45,110 bases of DNA from Halieaceae bacterium UBA5044 (GCA_002416125.1 DIBU01000002.1:1-45110); one strand, 5' to 3'. Positions 33,298 through 41,139 are shown, counted from the stretch's first letter. The notes: generated from the letters alone by a model not told the origin. A program made the numbers and translations.

Positions 33298-33326
33298 AGT
33301 ATATCCCAGAGGCTGTTTAAGATAAA
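33298..33326 (-). promoter_or_regulatory. candidate acnB promoter
   Basis: On the minus strand, TTTATC (33326-33321), 17-base spacer, TATACT (33303-33298). The predicted start near 33291 would give a leader of about 75 bases. The -35 is weak. It shares bases with the divergent promoter of the DUF1289 gene. Confidence 0.4.
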
Positions 33327-33345
33327 TAAATCAAACGCTTATACC
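33317..33345 (+). promoter_or_regulatory. candidate promoter of the DUF1289-miaE pair
   Basis: TTAAGA (33317-33322), 17-base spacer, TATACC (33340-33345), pointing rightwards. Its -35 box overlaps the -35 of the leftward acnB candidate, so the two promoters could compete for polymerase. Confidence 0.35.
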
Positions 33346-33410
33346 GTGCATTCAGCAGGCTGATGACGTACACTTTTCGCTTGTTGTCAGCCCCTCTGTT
33401 TTTCCTGATT

Positions 33411-33881
33411 ATGCGCAAACCTGCGGTCAAGACACCCTGCATCGGCGTCTGCTCGACGGGCATCGGTGATGCCGTTTGTCGGGGTTGCAAACGGTTCAGT
33501 CACGAAGTGATTCACTGGAACAGCTACAGCGATGAGCAGAAGCGGGCCATAGATGGGCGTCTTTCCTGTTTCCTCTCGCAGTGTGTGCGCAATGCCCTGA
33601 CGGTGATCGACAAGCCACTGCTCGCCTGGCAACTGCAGGTGCAGCAGCTGCGCTACAACCCCGAACATGACGAGTATTGCTGGGTATTCAGCCTGCTGAA
33701 GGCGGGGGCGGGCCAGATTGATCGGCCGGCGGATTTCGGTTTCGAAGTGCATGCCAGCCACGCCCGCCTGGGACTGCCCCAGCTACGCGACCTCATCGAT
33801 CGGGAGTTCTATATCCTTTCGGAAGCACACTATGAGCGGTATATGCGCACCCCTGACCTCTTCGGCAGCATAACCTCATGA
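33411..33881 (+). CDS. DUF1289 domain protein with C-terminal extension
   Basis: The N-terminus is a DUF1289 domain: PCIGVCSTGIGDAVCRGCKR followed by a conserved Trp (HWNSYSDEQKRAI). The paired CxxxC and CxxC may bind metal. DUF1289 proteins are normally 60-90 residues, but here about 100 further residues follow (WQLQVQQLRYNPEHDEYCW onward) with no family I recognise. ATG 33411 is chosen because the domain usually starts within a few residues of CIGVC; ATG 33363 would add 16 hydrophobic residues. It overlaps miaE by 4 bases (ATGA), suggesting a linked role in tRNA or iron chemistry, which is inference. Confidence 0.75.
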   Translation: MRKPAVKTPCIGVCSTGIGDAVCRGCKRFSHEVIHWNSYSDEQKRAIDGRLSCFLSQCVRNALTVIDKPLLAWQLQVQQLRYNPEHDEYCWVFSLLKAGAGQIDRPADFGFEVHASHARLGLPQLRDLIDREFYILSEAHYERYMRTPDLFGSITS

Positions 33882-34495
33882 CGGAGGCGCTGTTGGGGCC
33901 GGTGCGCGCATTTCTTCCCTGTGCGACGCCAGACGCCTGGGTAGAATGGGCACTGGAACATCCACAGACATTGCTGGTAGATCACGCCAACTGCGAGAAG
34001 AAGGCGGCATCCACGGCGCTTAATCTGATGTACCGCTATGTGGAATACCCGCGCCTGCTGCAAAAGCTGTCCCGTCTGGCGCGGGAGGAGCTGCGCCATT
34101 TCGAGCAGGTTTTTGCCATTATGCAGCGGCGCAAGCTGGCGTATCCGCAGCTCTCGGCCTCACGCTACGCCGCAGGTCTGCGGGCGGAGGTGCGTGGCAA
34201 TGAGCCTGGCCGGCTGGTGGATACGCTGCTGGTCGGCGCCCTGATTGAAGCCCGTTCCTGTGAACGATTCGCGGCCTTGATTCCGCACCTGGATGCCGAG
34301 CTGGCGCAGTTTTACGCCTCTCTGCTGAAATCAGAGGCACGCCATTTCGAGGATTATCTCGCGCTGGCGAGTGACCTCGCATCCGCAGCAGAAATCACCG
34401 AGCGCCTTGAGCAGTTGAAGGCGGTAGAGACCGCTCTCATTACCGGCAGTGACGTGGAGTTCCGCTTCCACAGCGGTGTACCCGCCGGGCGATAG
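33878..34495 (+). CDS. miaE: tRNA-(ms2io6A37) hydroxylase
   Basis: 205-residue ferritin-like diiron monooxygenase. It hydroxylates the isopentenyl chain of ms2i6A37 in tRNAs reading UNN codons, using O2. The diiron ligand helices are visible in order: DHANCEKKAA, REELRHFEQV, IEARSCERF, SEARHFEDY (E and ExxH pairs). Length is normal. Coupled to the DUF1289 gene by ATGA. It converges with lpxH across a 30-base AT-rich gap. Confidence 0.95.
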   Translation: MTEALLGPVRAFLPCATPDAWVEWALEHPQTLLVDHANCEKKAASTALNLMYRYVEYPRLLQKLSRLAREELRHFEQVFAIMQRRKLAYPQLSASRYAAGLRAEVRGNEPGRLVDTLLVGALIEARSCERFAALIPHLDAELAQFYASLLKSEARHFEDYLALASDLASAAEITERLEQLKAVETALITGSDVEFRFHSGVPAGR

Positions 34496-34507
34496 CTGGA
34501 AACAAGA

Positions 34508-34524
34508 TTAATAAAGTTTATTAA
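34508..34524. repeat. AT-rich perfect inverted repeat between miaE and lpxH
   Basis: TTAATAAA, one G, TTTATTAA. It lies between two convergent stops. It has no GC stem, so terminator activity would be poor. Confidence 0.5.
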
Positions 34525-34525
34525 G

Positions 34526-35242
34526 TTATTGTTTTATATCGAAACTATGCAGGCTAAAGCCATCAGGTGAGGCCTTCAGGTACCAGCCTGACTGGTCCCA
34601 GTCCCCCAGTACCCAGCGCACCCCTGCCGCGTGTTCGTGGCGTGCCGGGCGGTGGGTGTGACCGTGCACCATGCACTGCACCTCGTGGTCGAGCAAAGCG
34701 CGTTCAACCTCGCTTGGTGTGACATCCATGATGTCTTCTGCCTTGTTGCTGTTGGCTTCGCGGCTGCGATTGCGCAGCTCCCGAGCCAGCGCGCGGCGCT
34801 CCTCCAGGCTGCGTGCCAGCAGTTCGGTCTGCCAGGCTGCTGAACGCGTTGTCTTGCGGAAGGCCTGGTATTCCGTATCCCGGGTACACAGGCTGTCGCC
34901 GTGCATGAGCAGCGTGGGGGTGCCGTAGAGGTTTACCACGCGGGGGTCGCGCAGCAATTTGCCGCCAACGGCGCCGCAGAAGTCACGCCCGAGCAGGAAG
35001 TCCCGGTTGCCGGGCAGCAGGTAGAGCCTGGGCCCGGCAGCGGAGAAGCGGCGCAGCATTTCCGTGACCTCTGCAGCAAGCGGTGTGTCATCGTCGTCGC
35101 CGATCCACACCTCGAACAGATCGCCGAGGATGTACAGCGCGTCGCAGTCCTGATGGTCCAGCAGAAAGCGCCGCAGTGCCCGCACCGTTGCCGGGCGGGT
35201 GGACTCAAGGTGCAGGTCCGAGATCAGGTAGGTCGCGCTCAC
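34526..35242 (-). CDS. lpxH: UDP-2,3-diacylglucosamine diphosphatase
   Basis: 238-residue metallophosphatase that makes lipid X (2,3-diacylglucosamine 1-phosphate) in lipid A synthesis, at the inner membrane surface. Calcineurin-like metal motifs in order: ISDLHLE, GDLFEVWIGDDD, GNRDFLLG, MHGDSLCT, and VHGHTHRP. GTG start at 35242 lies 17 bases after the ppiB stop, and its ribosome-binding site is weak. It forms a ppiB-lpxH operon, the order common in gammaproteobacteria. Confidence 0.95.
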   Translation of the reverse strand: MSATYLISDLHLESTRPATVRALRRFLLDHQDCDALYILGDLFEVWIGDDDDTPLAAEVTEMLRRFSAAGPRLYLLPGNRDFLLGRDFCGAVGGKLLRDPRVVNLYGTPTLLMHGDSLCTRDTEYQAFRKTTRSAAWQTELLARSLEERRALARELRNRSREANSNKAEDIMDVTPSEVERALLDHEVQCMVHGHTHRPARHEHAAGVRWVLGDWDQSGWYLKASPDGFSLHSFDIKQ

Positions 35243-35259
35243 TGCTGCGTGCCTGAGAG

Positions 35260-35757
35260 TCAGTCTTCGACGATTTCGATCGTCTCAATGATCACGGGGT
35301 CAACGGGCACGTCCTGGTGTCCGCTGCGGCTGGTGGTGGGCAGCACACGAATCTTGTGCAGTACCTCTTCACCACCTGTGACCTTGCCAAACACCGCATA
35401 ACCCCAGCCCTGCATGTTCTTGCCGCTATGGTTGAGAAAGTCGTTGTCCTTGACATTGATGAAGAATTGCGTCGTGGCCGAGTGTGGGTCCATGGTGCGT
35501 GCCATGGCAATGGTGCCGAAGTCGTTTTTGAGGCCATTGTCCGCTTCATTCTGGATCGGTTCACCCGCCGGCTTCTGGCGCATCTCGGTGTCAAAGCCGC
35601 CGCCCTGGATCATGAAATTGTCGATAACACGGTGGAAAATGGTGCCGTCATAGGACCCTTCACGCGCGTGCTTGAGGAAATTCGCCACGGTGACGGGGGC
35701 CTTGTCTGCGTCGAGAGTGAGAGTGATGTCGCCGAAGGTCGTTTTAATGATAACCAT
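35260..35757 (-). CDS. ppiB: cytoplasmic peptidyl-prolyl cis-trans isomerase B (cyclophilin)
   Basis: 165-residue cyclophilin with FHRVIDNFMIQGGGF (catalytic Arg), MARTMDPHSATTQFFINVKDN, and WGYAVFGKVTGGEEV. There is no signal peptide, so it is the cytoplasmic form. ATG 35757. It has its own promoter (35814-35841) and is followed by lpxH. Confidence 0.97.
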   Translation of the reverse strand: MVIIKTTFGDITLTLDADKAPVTVANFLKHAREGSYDGTIFHRVIDNFMIQGGGFDTEMRQKPAGEPIQNEADNGLKNDFGTIAMARTMDPHSATTQFFINVKDNDFLNHSGKNMQGWGYAVFGKVTGGEEVLHKIRVLPTTSRSGHQDVPVDPVIIETIEIVED

Positions 35758-35813
35758 TGCAGGTACGCCGCCTTGTTAGGGAGTGAAAAACTCGATTGAA
35801 AAAAGAGAGCGCA

Positions 35814-35841
35814 ATGATACGGACTTTTGCCTGCCTGTAAA
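35814..35841 (-). promoter_or_regulatory. promoter of ppiB-lpxH
   Basis: On the minus strand TTTACA (35841-35836), 16-base spacer, TATCAT (35819-35814). Predicted start near 35807 gives a leader of about 50 bases. Confidence 0.65.
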
Positions 35842-35977
35842 ACACACGGCGTGCGTTTGGCATTAGGGCACACTTTTGCCATCGTATTCGGCCAGTGTCT
35901 GCGCGGGCTGTCACAGGTGCCTGCGAATACTCGCCCGAGCCACCAGAGTATAGCTGCACGCGTCGGGCCTCTGGGGC

Positions 35978-35983
35978 TATAAT
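35978..35983 (+). promoter_or_regulatory. -10 box of glnS promoter
   Basis: Perfect TATAAT, 27 bases before the glnS ATG, followed by a GC-rich discriminator (GCGCGG). The -35 region is poor (TGCACG at 35955). Predicted start near 35990, about 21 bases before the ATG. Confidence 0.6.
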
Positions 35984-36010
35984 GCGCGGCTTTTGGGAAG
36001 CAAAGGCGGC

Positions 36011-37684
36011 ATGGATACCAAACCTGGCAACAATTTCCTTCACACGGTCATCGCGGACGATCTCGCGGCCGGCCGGGTGCAGACCGTGGTCACTCGTTTC
36101 CCGCCGGAGCCCAACGGCTATCTGCACGTGGGCCACGCGAAGTCGATCTGCCTGAATTTTGGCCTCGCTGAGCGTTTCGGCGGGCACTGCCACCTCCGTT
36201 TCGATGACACCAACCCGGAAAAGGAGAGCCAGGAATTCATCGACGCGATCCAGGAAGATGTGCGCTGGCTGGGCTACCAGTGGGCGGGTGATGTGCGCTT
36301 TGCCTCCGCGTATTTCGAGCAGTTTTTTGAGTGGGCCCTGCACCTGGTGCGAAATGGTGATGCCTATGTGTGTGACCTGAATGCGGAGCAGGCCCGTGAG
36401 TACCGCGGCACACTGACTGAACCCGGCCGGAACAGTCCGTTCCGCGGTCGCTCTGTGGAAGAAAATCTCGACCTGCTTCAGCGCATGCGCGCGGGTGAGT
36501 TCGAGGAGGGCAGCCGTGTACTGCGCGCCCGCATCGATATGGCATCGCCCAATATGAATCTGCGCGATCCGATTCTCTATCGCATTCGCAAGGTGCCTCA
36601 TCACCAGACCGGCGATGCCTGGGTGATCTATCCCACCTATGACTTCGCCCATGGGCAGGAAGACGCTATCGAGGGCGTCACCCACTCGATCTGCACCCTC
36701 GAGTTCGAAGATCATCGCCCTCTGTACGATTGGTTGATCGAACACCTGCCGGTACCGACGCGGCCACGTCAGTACGAATTCGGGCGCCTCAACCTGAATT
36801 ACACCGTCACCAGCAAGCGCAAACTCAAGGCGCTGGTGGACGAAGGCATTGTCAGCGGCTGGGATGACCCGCGCATGCCAACCATTGCAGGGATGCGCCG
36901 ACGCGGCTTCACCCCGGCCTCGATCCGCACGTTTTGCGACATGATCGGCGTGACCCGCAGCGACGGCGTGGTTGATGTCGCAATGCTGGAGCATGCGATT
37001 CGCGATGACCTGAATACCAACGCGCCGCGTGGCATGTGCGTGCTCAACCCGCTCAAGGTGATTCTCACCGATCTTCCGGAAGCGCATCGCGAAGTCCTTA
37101 CTGCGGCTTCGCACCCGAGCCGGGAGGATCTGGGCAGCCGCGAGGTGCCCTTTACCCGCGAGCTGTACATCGATGCGGATGATTTCCGGGAAGAGGCCAA
37201 CAAGAAATACAAGCGGCTGGTGCTCGGCAAGCGCGTTCGCCTGCGCAATGCCTATGTCATCGAAGCGACCGAGGTGATCAGGGATGAGGCGGGAGAGATC
37301 ATCGCCGTGCACGCGCAGACCATCCCCGGGACGTTGGGTAACGATCCGGCCGATGGCGTCAAACCGAAGGGCGTGATCCAGTGGGTGTCTGCCAGCGAGG
37401 GGCGCCGTGCCACTGTGCGCCTGTATGATCGCCTGTTTACGCATGAGGCACCGGATCGTAGTGATAACGCCTATCTGGAGTGGCTGAATCCCGCGTCACT
37501 GCAGATCGTCGAGGGCGCCTGGATTGAACCGGCACTCGCCGCCGCCAGGCCGGAACAGGGTTTTCAGTTTGAGCGGGAAGGTTACTTCGTTGCTGACCGC
37601 TTCGACCATACGCCGGAAAATCCGGTGTTCAACCGCACGATAGGGCTTAGGGACACCTGGGCGGCGGCAGGGGAGGATGCATGA
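36011..37684 (+). CDS. glnS: glutaminyl-tRNA synthetase
   Basis: 557-residue class I synthetase that charges tRNA-Gln (E. coli 554). The HIGH-type motif is in PPEPNGYLHVGHAKSICLNF (about residues 33-52) and the KMSKS equivalent is VTSKRKL. A C-terminal beta-barrel anticodon-binding domain follows (about 340-557). ATG 36011 is favoured; TTG 35993 lies only a few bases past the predicted transcription start and would add MGSKGG. Overlaps cysS (ATGA). Presence of glnS implies direct Gln-tRNA charging. Confidence 0.97.
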   Translation: MDTKPGNNFLHTVIADDLAAGRVQTVVTRFPPEPNGYLHVGHAKSICLNFGLAERFGGHCHLRFDDTNPEKESQEFIDAIQEDVRWLGYQWAGDVRFASAYFEQFFEWALHLVRNGDAYVCDLNAEQAREYRGTLTEPGRNSPFRGRSVEENLDLLQRMRAGEFEEGSRVLRARIDMASPNMNLRDPILYRIRKVPHHQTGDAWVIYPTYDFAHGQEDAIEGVTHSICTLEFEDHRPLYDWLIEHLPVPTRPRQYEFGRLNLNYTVTSKRKLKALVDEGIVSGWDDPRMPTIAGMRRRGFTPASIRTFCDMIGVTRSDGVVDVAMLEHAIRDDLNTNAPRGMCVLNPLKVILTDLPEAHREVLTAASHPSREDLGSREVPFTRELYIDADDFREEANKKYKRLVLGKRVRLRNAYVIEATEVIRDEAGEIIAVHAQTIPGTLGNDPADGVKPKGVIQWVSASEGRRATVRLYDRLFTHEAPDRSDNAYLEWLNPASLQIVEGAWIEPALAAARPEQGFQFEREGYFVADRFDHTPENPVFNRTIGLRDTWAAAGEDA

Positions 37685-39057
37685 GCATTGTGCTGTACAA
37701 CACCCTGAGTGCGCGCAAGGAGGTATTTGAGCCACTGCAGCCCGACCGCGTCACCATGTACGTGTGTGGCCCTACGGTCTACAACCTGGCGCACATCGGT
37801 AACGCGCGCCCGGTGGTGGTGTTCGATGTTCTGTTCCGGCTGCTGCAGACCCGGTACCGCGAGGTGATCTACGCACGCAACATCACCGATGTCGATGACA
37901 AAATCATCGCCGCCGCGCGGGACAGCGGGCGCGGCATCGAGGACGTCACCGCGGAGTTTACCGACAAATATCGCGAGGATATGGCGGCACTGAACGCCTT
38001 GCCGCCGACGCTCGAGCCACATGCCACACACCACATCGACGGCATGATTGCGCTCACCGAAACCCTGCTGGCCAAGGGCCATGCCTATGTCAGCGAGGGC
38101 CATGTGCTGTTTGCCGTGGAATCCATGCCGGATTACGGCCGCCTTTCCGGGCGGTCACTTGACGACATGCTGGCAGGCGCGCGCGTGGAGGTCGCCGACT
38201 ACAAGCGCCACCCGGGTGACTTCGTACTCTGGAAACCGGCATCTGCTGAAGATCCCGGCTGGGACAGCCCCTGGGGTCGCGGCCGGCCTGGGTGGCACCT
38301 CGAGTGTTCTGCCATGATTCGCGCGCACCTTGGCGAAACCATTGATATTCACGGCGGCGGCCGCGACCTGATTTTCCCGCACCACGAAAACGAAATCGCG
38401 CAAAGCCGCTGCGCTCACGGTGGTGATTACGTGCGCTATTGGATGCACAACGCCTACCTGGATATCGACGGTGAAAAGATGTCCAAGTCGCTGGGCAATT
38501 TCCGCACAGTGCGTGAACTGCTGGCACATTATCGCGGGGAGGTGCTGCGTTTCGCATTGCTCTCAGCACACTACCGCTCACCACTGAACTTCTCCACCGA
38601 TCTCCTGGCGCAGGCGGAGGCCAACCTGGATAGTTTTTACACTGCCTTGCGCGGTGTGCAGGACGTATCGGAGAGCGATGACATCGATCTCTCGGCTGAG
38701 GGGTTCTATGGCGCCCTGGAAGACGACCTGAACACGCCGCTGGCGATTGCCGAACTGCACGCGCTGGCCAAGCAACTGCACAAGGCTGCCGACGCTGACA
38801 AGCCCCGTCTGAAAGCGCGGCTGCTGGCGGCGGGGAGGCTGTTGGGCATTCTGCAGCAGGCGCCCGAGGCATGGCTGCAGGGCGGCGCAGCGGCCGATGA
38901 CATTGCGCCCGAGGCGATTGAAGCACTTATCGCCGAGCGCCAGGCCGCTAAACAGGACAAGGACTATGCACGTGCCGATGCCATTCGCCAGCAGCTGCTG
39001 GACGCGGGCGTTGAACTGGAGGATGGCCGCGAGGGGACCCTCTGGCGCAGGGCCTGA
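37681..39057 (+). CDS. cysS: cysteinyl-tRNA synthetase
   Basis: 458-residue class I synthetase. CGPTVYNLAHIGNARPVVVFD combines the zinc-binding Cys (about residue 29) and the HIGH motif. Other zinc ligands lie in WHLECSAM and HHENEIAQS; KMSKSLGNF is the KMSKS loop (about 266). ATG overlaps the glnS stop as ATGA, so the two synthetases are translationally coupled. It converges with folD over 14 bases. Confidence 0.98.
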   Translation: MSIVLYNTLSARKEVFEPLQPDRVTMYVCGPTVYNLAHIGNARPVVVFDVLFRLLQTRYREVIYARNITDVDDKIIAAARDSGRGIEDVTAEFTDKYREDMAALNALPPTLEPHATHHIDGMIALTETLLAKGHAYVSEGHVLFAVESMPDYGRLSGRSLDDMLAGARVEVADYKRHPGDFVLWKPASAEDPGWDSPWGRGRPGWHLECSAMIRAHLGETIDIHGGGRDLIFPHHENEIAQSRCAHGGDYVRYWMHNAYLDIDGEKMSKSLGNFRTVRELLAHYRGEVLRFALLSAHYRSPLNFSTDLLAQAEANLDSFYTALRGVQDVSESDDIDLSAEGFYGALEDDLNTPLAIAELHALAKQLHKAADADKPRLKARLLAAGRLLGILQQAPEAWLQGGAAADDIAPEAIEALIAERQAAKQDKDYARADAIRQQLLDAGVELEDGREGTLWRRA

Positions 39058-39071
39058 GGGTCCGCGAAGGT

Positions 39072-39917
39072 TCAGCCCAGGGACTTCTCGCCGGATTCCA
39101 CGGTCTGCATGATCAACGTGTTGATGGTCATCGGCCCGACACCGCCGGGAACCGGCGTGTAGGCACTGGCGGTATCCAGCAGGGGTGCCAGTTCGATGTC
39201 GCCGACGCCGCCAGGGTGGTAGCCCGCATCCACCACTACCGCGCCGGGTTTGACCCAGGCCGCCTTGATAAACTCGGGTTTGCCAACCGCACCCACCAGA
39301 ATGTCGGCCTGGGCGATCAACGCCGGCAAACCCTGTGTCCTGGAGTGACAAATGGTCACGGTCGCGTTTTTCTGCAAGAGCATCATCGCCATGGGCTTGC
39401 CCAGAATAGGGCTGCGACCCACCACCACAGCGTGTTTGCCTTCAATCGCAACGCCATAGCTCTCCAGCATCCTCATGATGCCCTGTGGCGTGGCGCAGCC
39501 GTACGCCTCCTCGCCCATCGCCATGCGGCCGAAACCCAGGCAGGTGACACCGTCGACATCTTTCTCCAGCGCGATGGCGTCGAAACAGGCGCGCTCGTCG
39601 ATCTGGGCGGGCACCGGGTGCTGCAACAGGATGCCGTGCACATCGGGGTTGGCATTCAGCCGGGCAATCTCCTCCAGCAGCTCATCCGTGCTGGTGGTTG
39701 AGGGAAGTTCAACCGCCAGGGATTCCATGCCCACGCGACGACAGGCGTTCCCTTTCATTTTCACGTAGGTCGCGGAGGCCGGATCGTCACCCACCAGTAT
39801 CGTGGCGAGAATTGGTGTTTTGCCGCCTGAGCGGGCCTTGAGTTGCTCGACGCGCGCGAGCAGTTCGGCTTCGGTTTTGGCCGCGAGAGCCTTGCCGTCC
39901 AGAACCAGTGCTGACAT
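39072..39917 (-). CDS. folD: methylenetetrahydrofolate dehydrogenase / cyclohydrolase
   Basis: 281-residue bifunctional enzyme that converts 5,10-methylene-THF to 10-formyl-THF in two steps with NADP. Catalytic Tyr/Lys are in YVKMKGNACRRVGM, and LLQHPVP, DKDVDG-like KDVDGVTCLGFG, VVGRSPILGKPMA (NADP site) and PGGVGPMTI are present. ATG 39917 gives the usual start MSALVLDGKALAA; the much longer open frame upstream (to 40178) has no family counterpart and runs through tRNA-Pro. Confidence 0.97.
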   Translation of the reverse strand: MSALVLDGKALAAKTEAELLARVEQLKARSGGKTPILATILVGDDPASATYVKMKGNACRRVGMESLAVELPSTTSTDELLEEIARLNANPDVHGILLQHPVPAQIDERACFDAIALEKDVDGVTCLGFGRMAMGEEAYGCATPQGIMRMLESYGVAIEGKHAVVVGRSPILGKPMAMMLLQKNATVTICHSRTQGLPALIAQADILVGAVGKPEFIKAAWVKPGAVVVDAGYHPGGVGDIELAPLLDTASAYTPVPGGVGPMTINTLIMQTVESGEKSLG

Positions 39918-40028
39918 GGGTCTGTATCCTGTGTTTGAAGTTGCGAGCGGGCCGCTATTGTCCCATGCGCACGCGCCGAATGGGAGAGGAGGGCGGGGCG
40001 AAAGGGAGATATTATGACCAAACTGACG

Positions 40029-40057
40029 TTGACGCCCTGCCGGGGGCTGAGTATCAT
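40029..40057 (+). promoter_or_regulatory. promoter of the tRNA-Pro/His cluster
   Basis: TTGACG (40029-40034), 17-base spacer, TATCAT (40052-40057), then a C-rich discriminator (TCGCCCCC). The G/C-rich discriminator is typical of growth-rate-regulated stable-RNA promoters. Start near 40064, 37 bases before tRNA-Pro. Confidence 0.7.
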
Positions 40058-40100
40058 TCGCCCCCTGAAAACGGGCCGCAGTTTGGTCCAGACAGAATAT

Positions 40101-40177
40101 CGGGGTATAGCGCAGTCTGGTAGCGCGCCTGCTTTGGGAGCAGGATGTCGGGAGTTCGAATCTCTCTACCCCGACCA
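40101..40177 (+). tRNA. tRNA-Pro (anticodon TGG)
   Basis: 77 bases with encoded CCA. Acceptor CGGGGTA pairs with TACCCCG; the unusual C1-G72 pair is a proline-tRNA identity feature. Anticodon loop TTTGGGA gives TGG. First of three clustered tRNAs. Confidence 0.97.
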
Positions 40178-40230
40178 ACTATTGGCCACGGTTGTCGAGT
40201 TGGTTGTGTTGTTTTCAGCCCTTTTGCAGT

Positions 40231-40307
40231 GGTGGCCGTAGCTCACCTGGTAGAGCACCGGATTGTGACTCCGGAGGTAGCGGGTTCAAGACCCGTCGGC
40301 CACCCCA
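40231..40307 (+). tRNA. tRNA-His (anticodon GTG)
   Basis: 77 bases including the G at -1 (40231) that pairs with C73, the His identity element. Acceptor GTGGCCG pairs with CGGCCAC; CCA is encoded at 40305-40307. Anticodon GTG in GGATTGTGACTCC. Likely co-transcribed with tRNA-Pro. Confidence 0.97.
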
Positions 40308-40350
40308 CTCCCTCCTGCCTCATGTGCCACCAGACTTCGGCCACGCAAGC

Positions 40351-40378
40351 TGGAAACCTGTCGACCGGATGCTATACT
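40351..40378 (+). promoter_or_regulatory. possible separate promoter for tRNA-Arg
   Basis: TGGAAA (40351-40356), 16-base spacer, TATACT (40373-40378), then a long GC-rich discriminator (CGCGGCCGCGG). It lies in the 169-base gap between tRNA-His and tRNA-Arg. The good -10 is the main support. Confidence 0.45.
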
Positions 40379-40476
40379 CGCGGCCGCGGCGTCCGGGGCG
40401 TTCCACTTCGGTCATGGCTCAGGTGCCACGTTACGCGGTCGAGCGGTAGGCTTGGCAAGCGTTCAATTGCCTTTTT

Positions 40477-40553
40477 GGGGGTATAGCTCAGCTGGATAGA
40501 GCAACGGCCTTCTAAGCCGTAGGTCGAGGGTTCGAGTCCTTCTGCCCCTGCCA
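40477..40553 (+). tRNA. tRNA-Arg (anticodon TCT), probable attachment target
   Basis: 77 bases with encoded CCA. Acceptor GGGGGTA pairs with TGCCCCT (one G-T and one T-G wobble), discriminator G. Anticodon loop CTTCTAA gives TCT. T-arm GAGGGTTCGAGTCCTTC. Phage-like sequence begins directly after its CCA, so its 3' half is the likely integration core; the gene itself is intact. Confidence 0.96.
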
Positions 40554-40619
40554 CTAAATCACTGAATTTAAACGATAAATTCCCAGTAACGCCTTCTCTT
40601 CTCTCGCGCAATTCATCCG

Positions 40620-40639
40620 TAAGTGCAGTTTAAGTGCAG
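40620..40639. repeat. tandem direct repeat TAAGTGCAG near the element end
   Basis: TAAGTGCAG occurs at 40620-40628 and again at 40631-40639, an 11-base period, about 70 bases from the tRNA-Arg end. Short direct repeats beside an attachment core resemble arm-type integrase sites. A partial third copy, TAAGTG, lies near 40659. Confidence 0.6.
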
Positions 40640-40733
40640 CGATTCCGCTTCCACGGCGTAAGTGAAACATTGGCGTTATGGTGATTGACCTTGCCGAGAA
40701 GCAGGTCTAAGGTAAAGCGGTCCCCTGAAGTGT

Positions 40734-40773
40734 TGGAGCACTCCAGGAGACCTAACCACGCCACACCTAACCA
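40734..40773. repeat. inverted and direct repeats upstream of the small rightward gene
   Basis: TGGAG-CA-CTCCA (40734-40745) is an inverted repeat. CCTAACCA occurs at 40751-40758 and 40766-40773, a 15-base period. They lie just before the ribosome-binding site of the 40785 gene and could be operator sites; no regulator is known here. Confidence 0.45.
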
Positions 40774-40784
40774 GGAGGTGCCAC

Positions 40785-41108
40785 ATGGCTACCAACGATA
40801 CTACCGCAAAAACCCCAACCCTTGAGCAAACTCGCATCGCGATGGACGAAATAGCCCAGAAGGCGAATTCGCTCCATGAGATTTGTGTAGAGGCGGTCGT
40901 GCAACTGAACACCAAACCAGAGCACGTAGAAGAGAGCATGCGGATGTTGGATGTATATCTCGACGCTGCCAGAAACCTTGCTCAGACTATCGGTTACATC
41001 GCGGACGCCCACGGTGGATGCTGGAAGGGCGATGCGGATAAATGGTTTATGCCACCAACATGGCACCGAGAAAATGAGTCAACAGACAATCACCAGTCTG
41101 CCGCCTAA
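40785..41108 (+). CDS. small helical protein of the prophage-like element, unknown function
   Basis: 107 residues, not recognised. Mostly helical and acidic in the first 80 residues (LEQTRIAMDEIAQKANSLHEI, EESMRMLDVYLDAARNLAQTIGYI), then a Trp-rich tail (GGCWKGDADKWFMPPTW). A very strong ribosome-binding site AGGAGGTG precedes ATG 40785. It is the only rightward gene of the element and sits between the attachment end and the structural chain, a position where phages often carry accessory genes. No membrane segment or DNA-binding motif is obvious. Confidence 0.7.
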   Translation: MATNDTTAKTPTLEQTRIAMDEIAQKANSLHEICVEAVVQLNTKPEHVEESMRMLDVYLDAARNLAQTIGYIADAHGGCWKGDADKWFMPPTWHRENESTDNHQSAA

Positions 41109-41112
41109 CCTC

Positions 41113-41130
41113 CGCCCCCTTCGGGGGGCG
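41113..41130. terminator. UUCG-capped GC hairpin between convergent phage genes
   Basis: CGCCCCC-TTCG-GGGGGCG: a 7-base-pair GC stem with the extra-stable UUCG tetraloop. It lies between two convergent stops. No T tract follows on either strand, so it may block exonucleases or act with Rho instead of being a classical terminator. Confidence 0.55.
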
Positions 41131-41139
41131 CAACTTGGC

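Noticed and set aside
35744..37444. 566-codon minus-strand frame opposite glnS and reaching ppiB
   Set aside because: glnS is certain from HIGH and KMSKS motifs; this frame is a shadow that runs across the divergent promoter region.
39918..40178. N-terminal extension of the folD frame
   Set aside because: Would run through tRNA-Pro and the tRNA promoter. The family start MSALVLDGKALAA at 39917 is clear.
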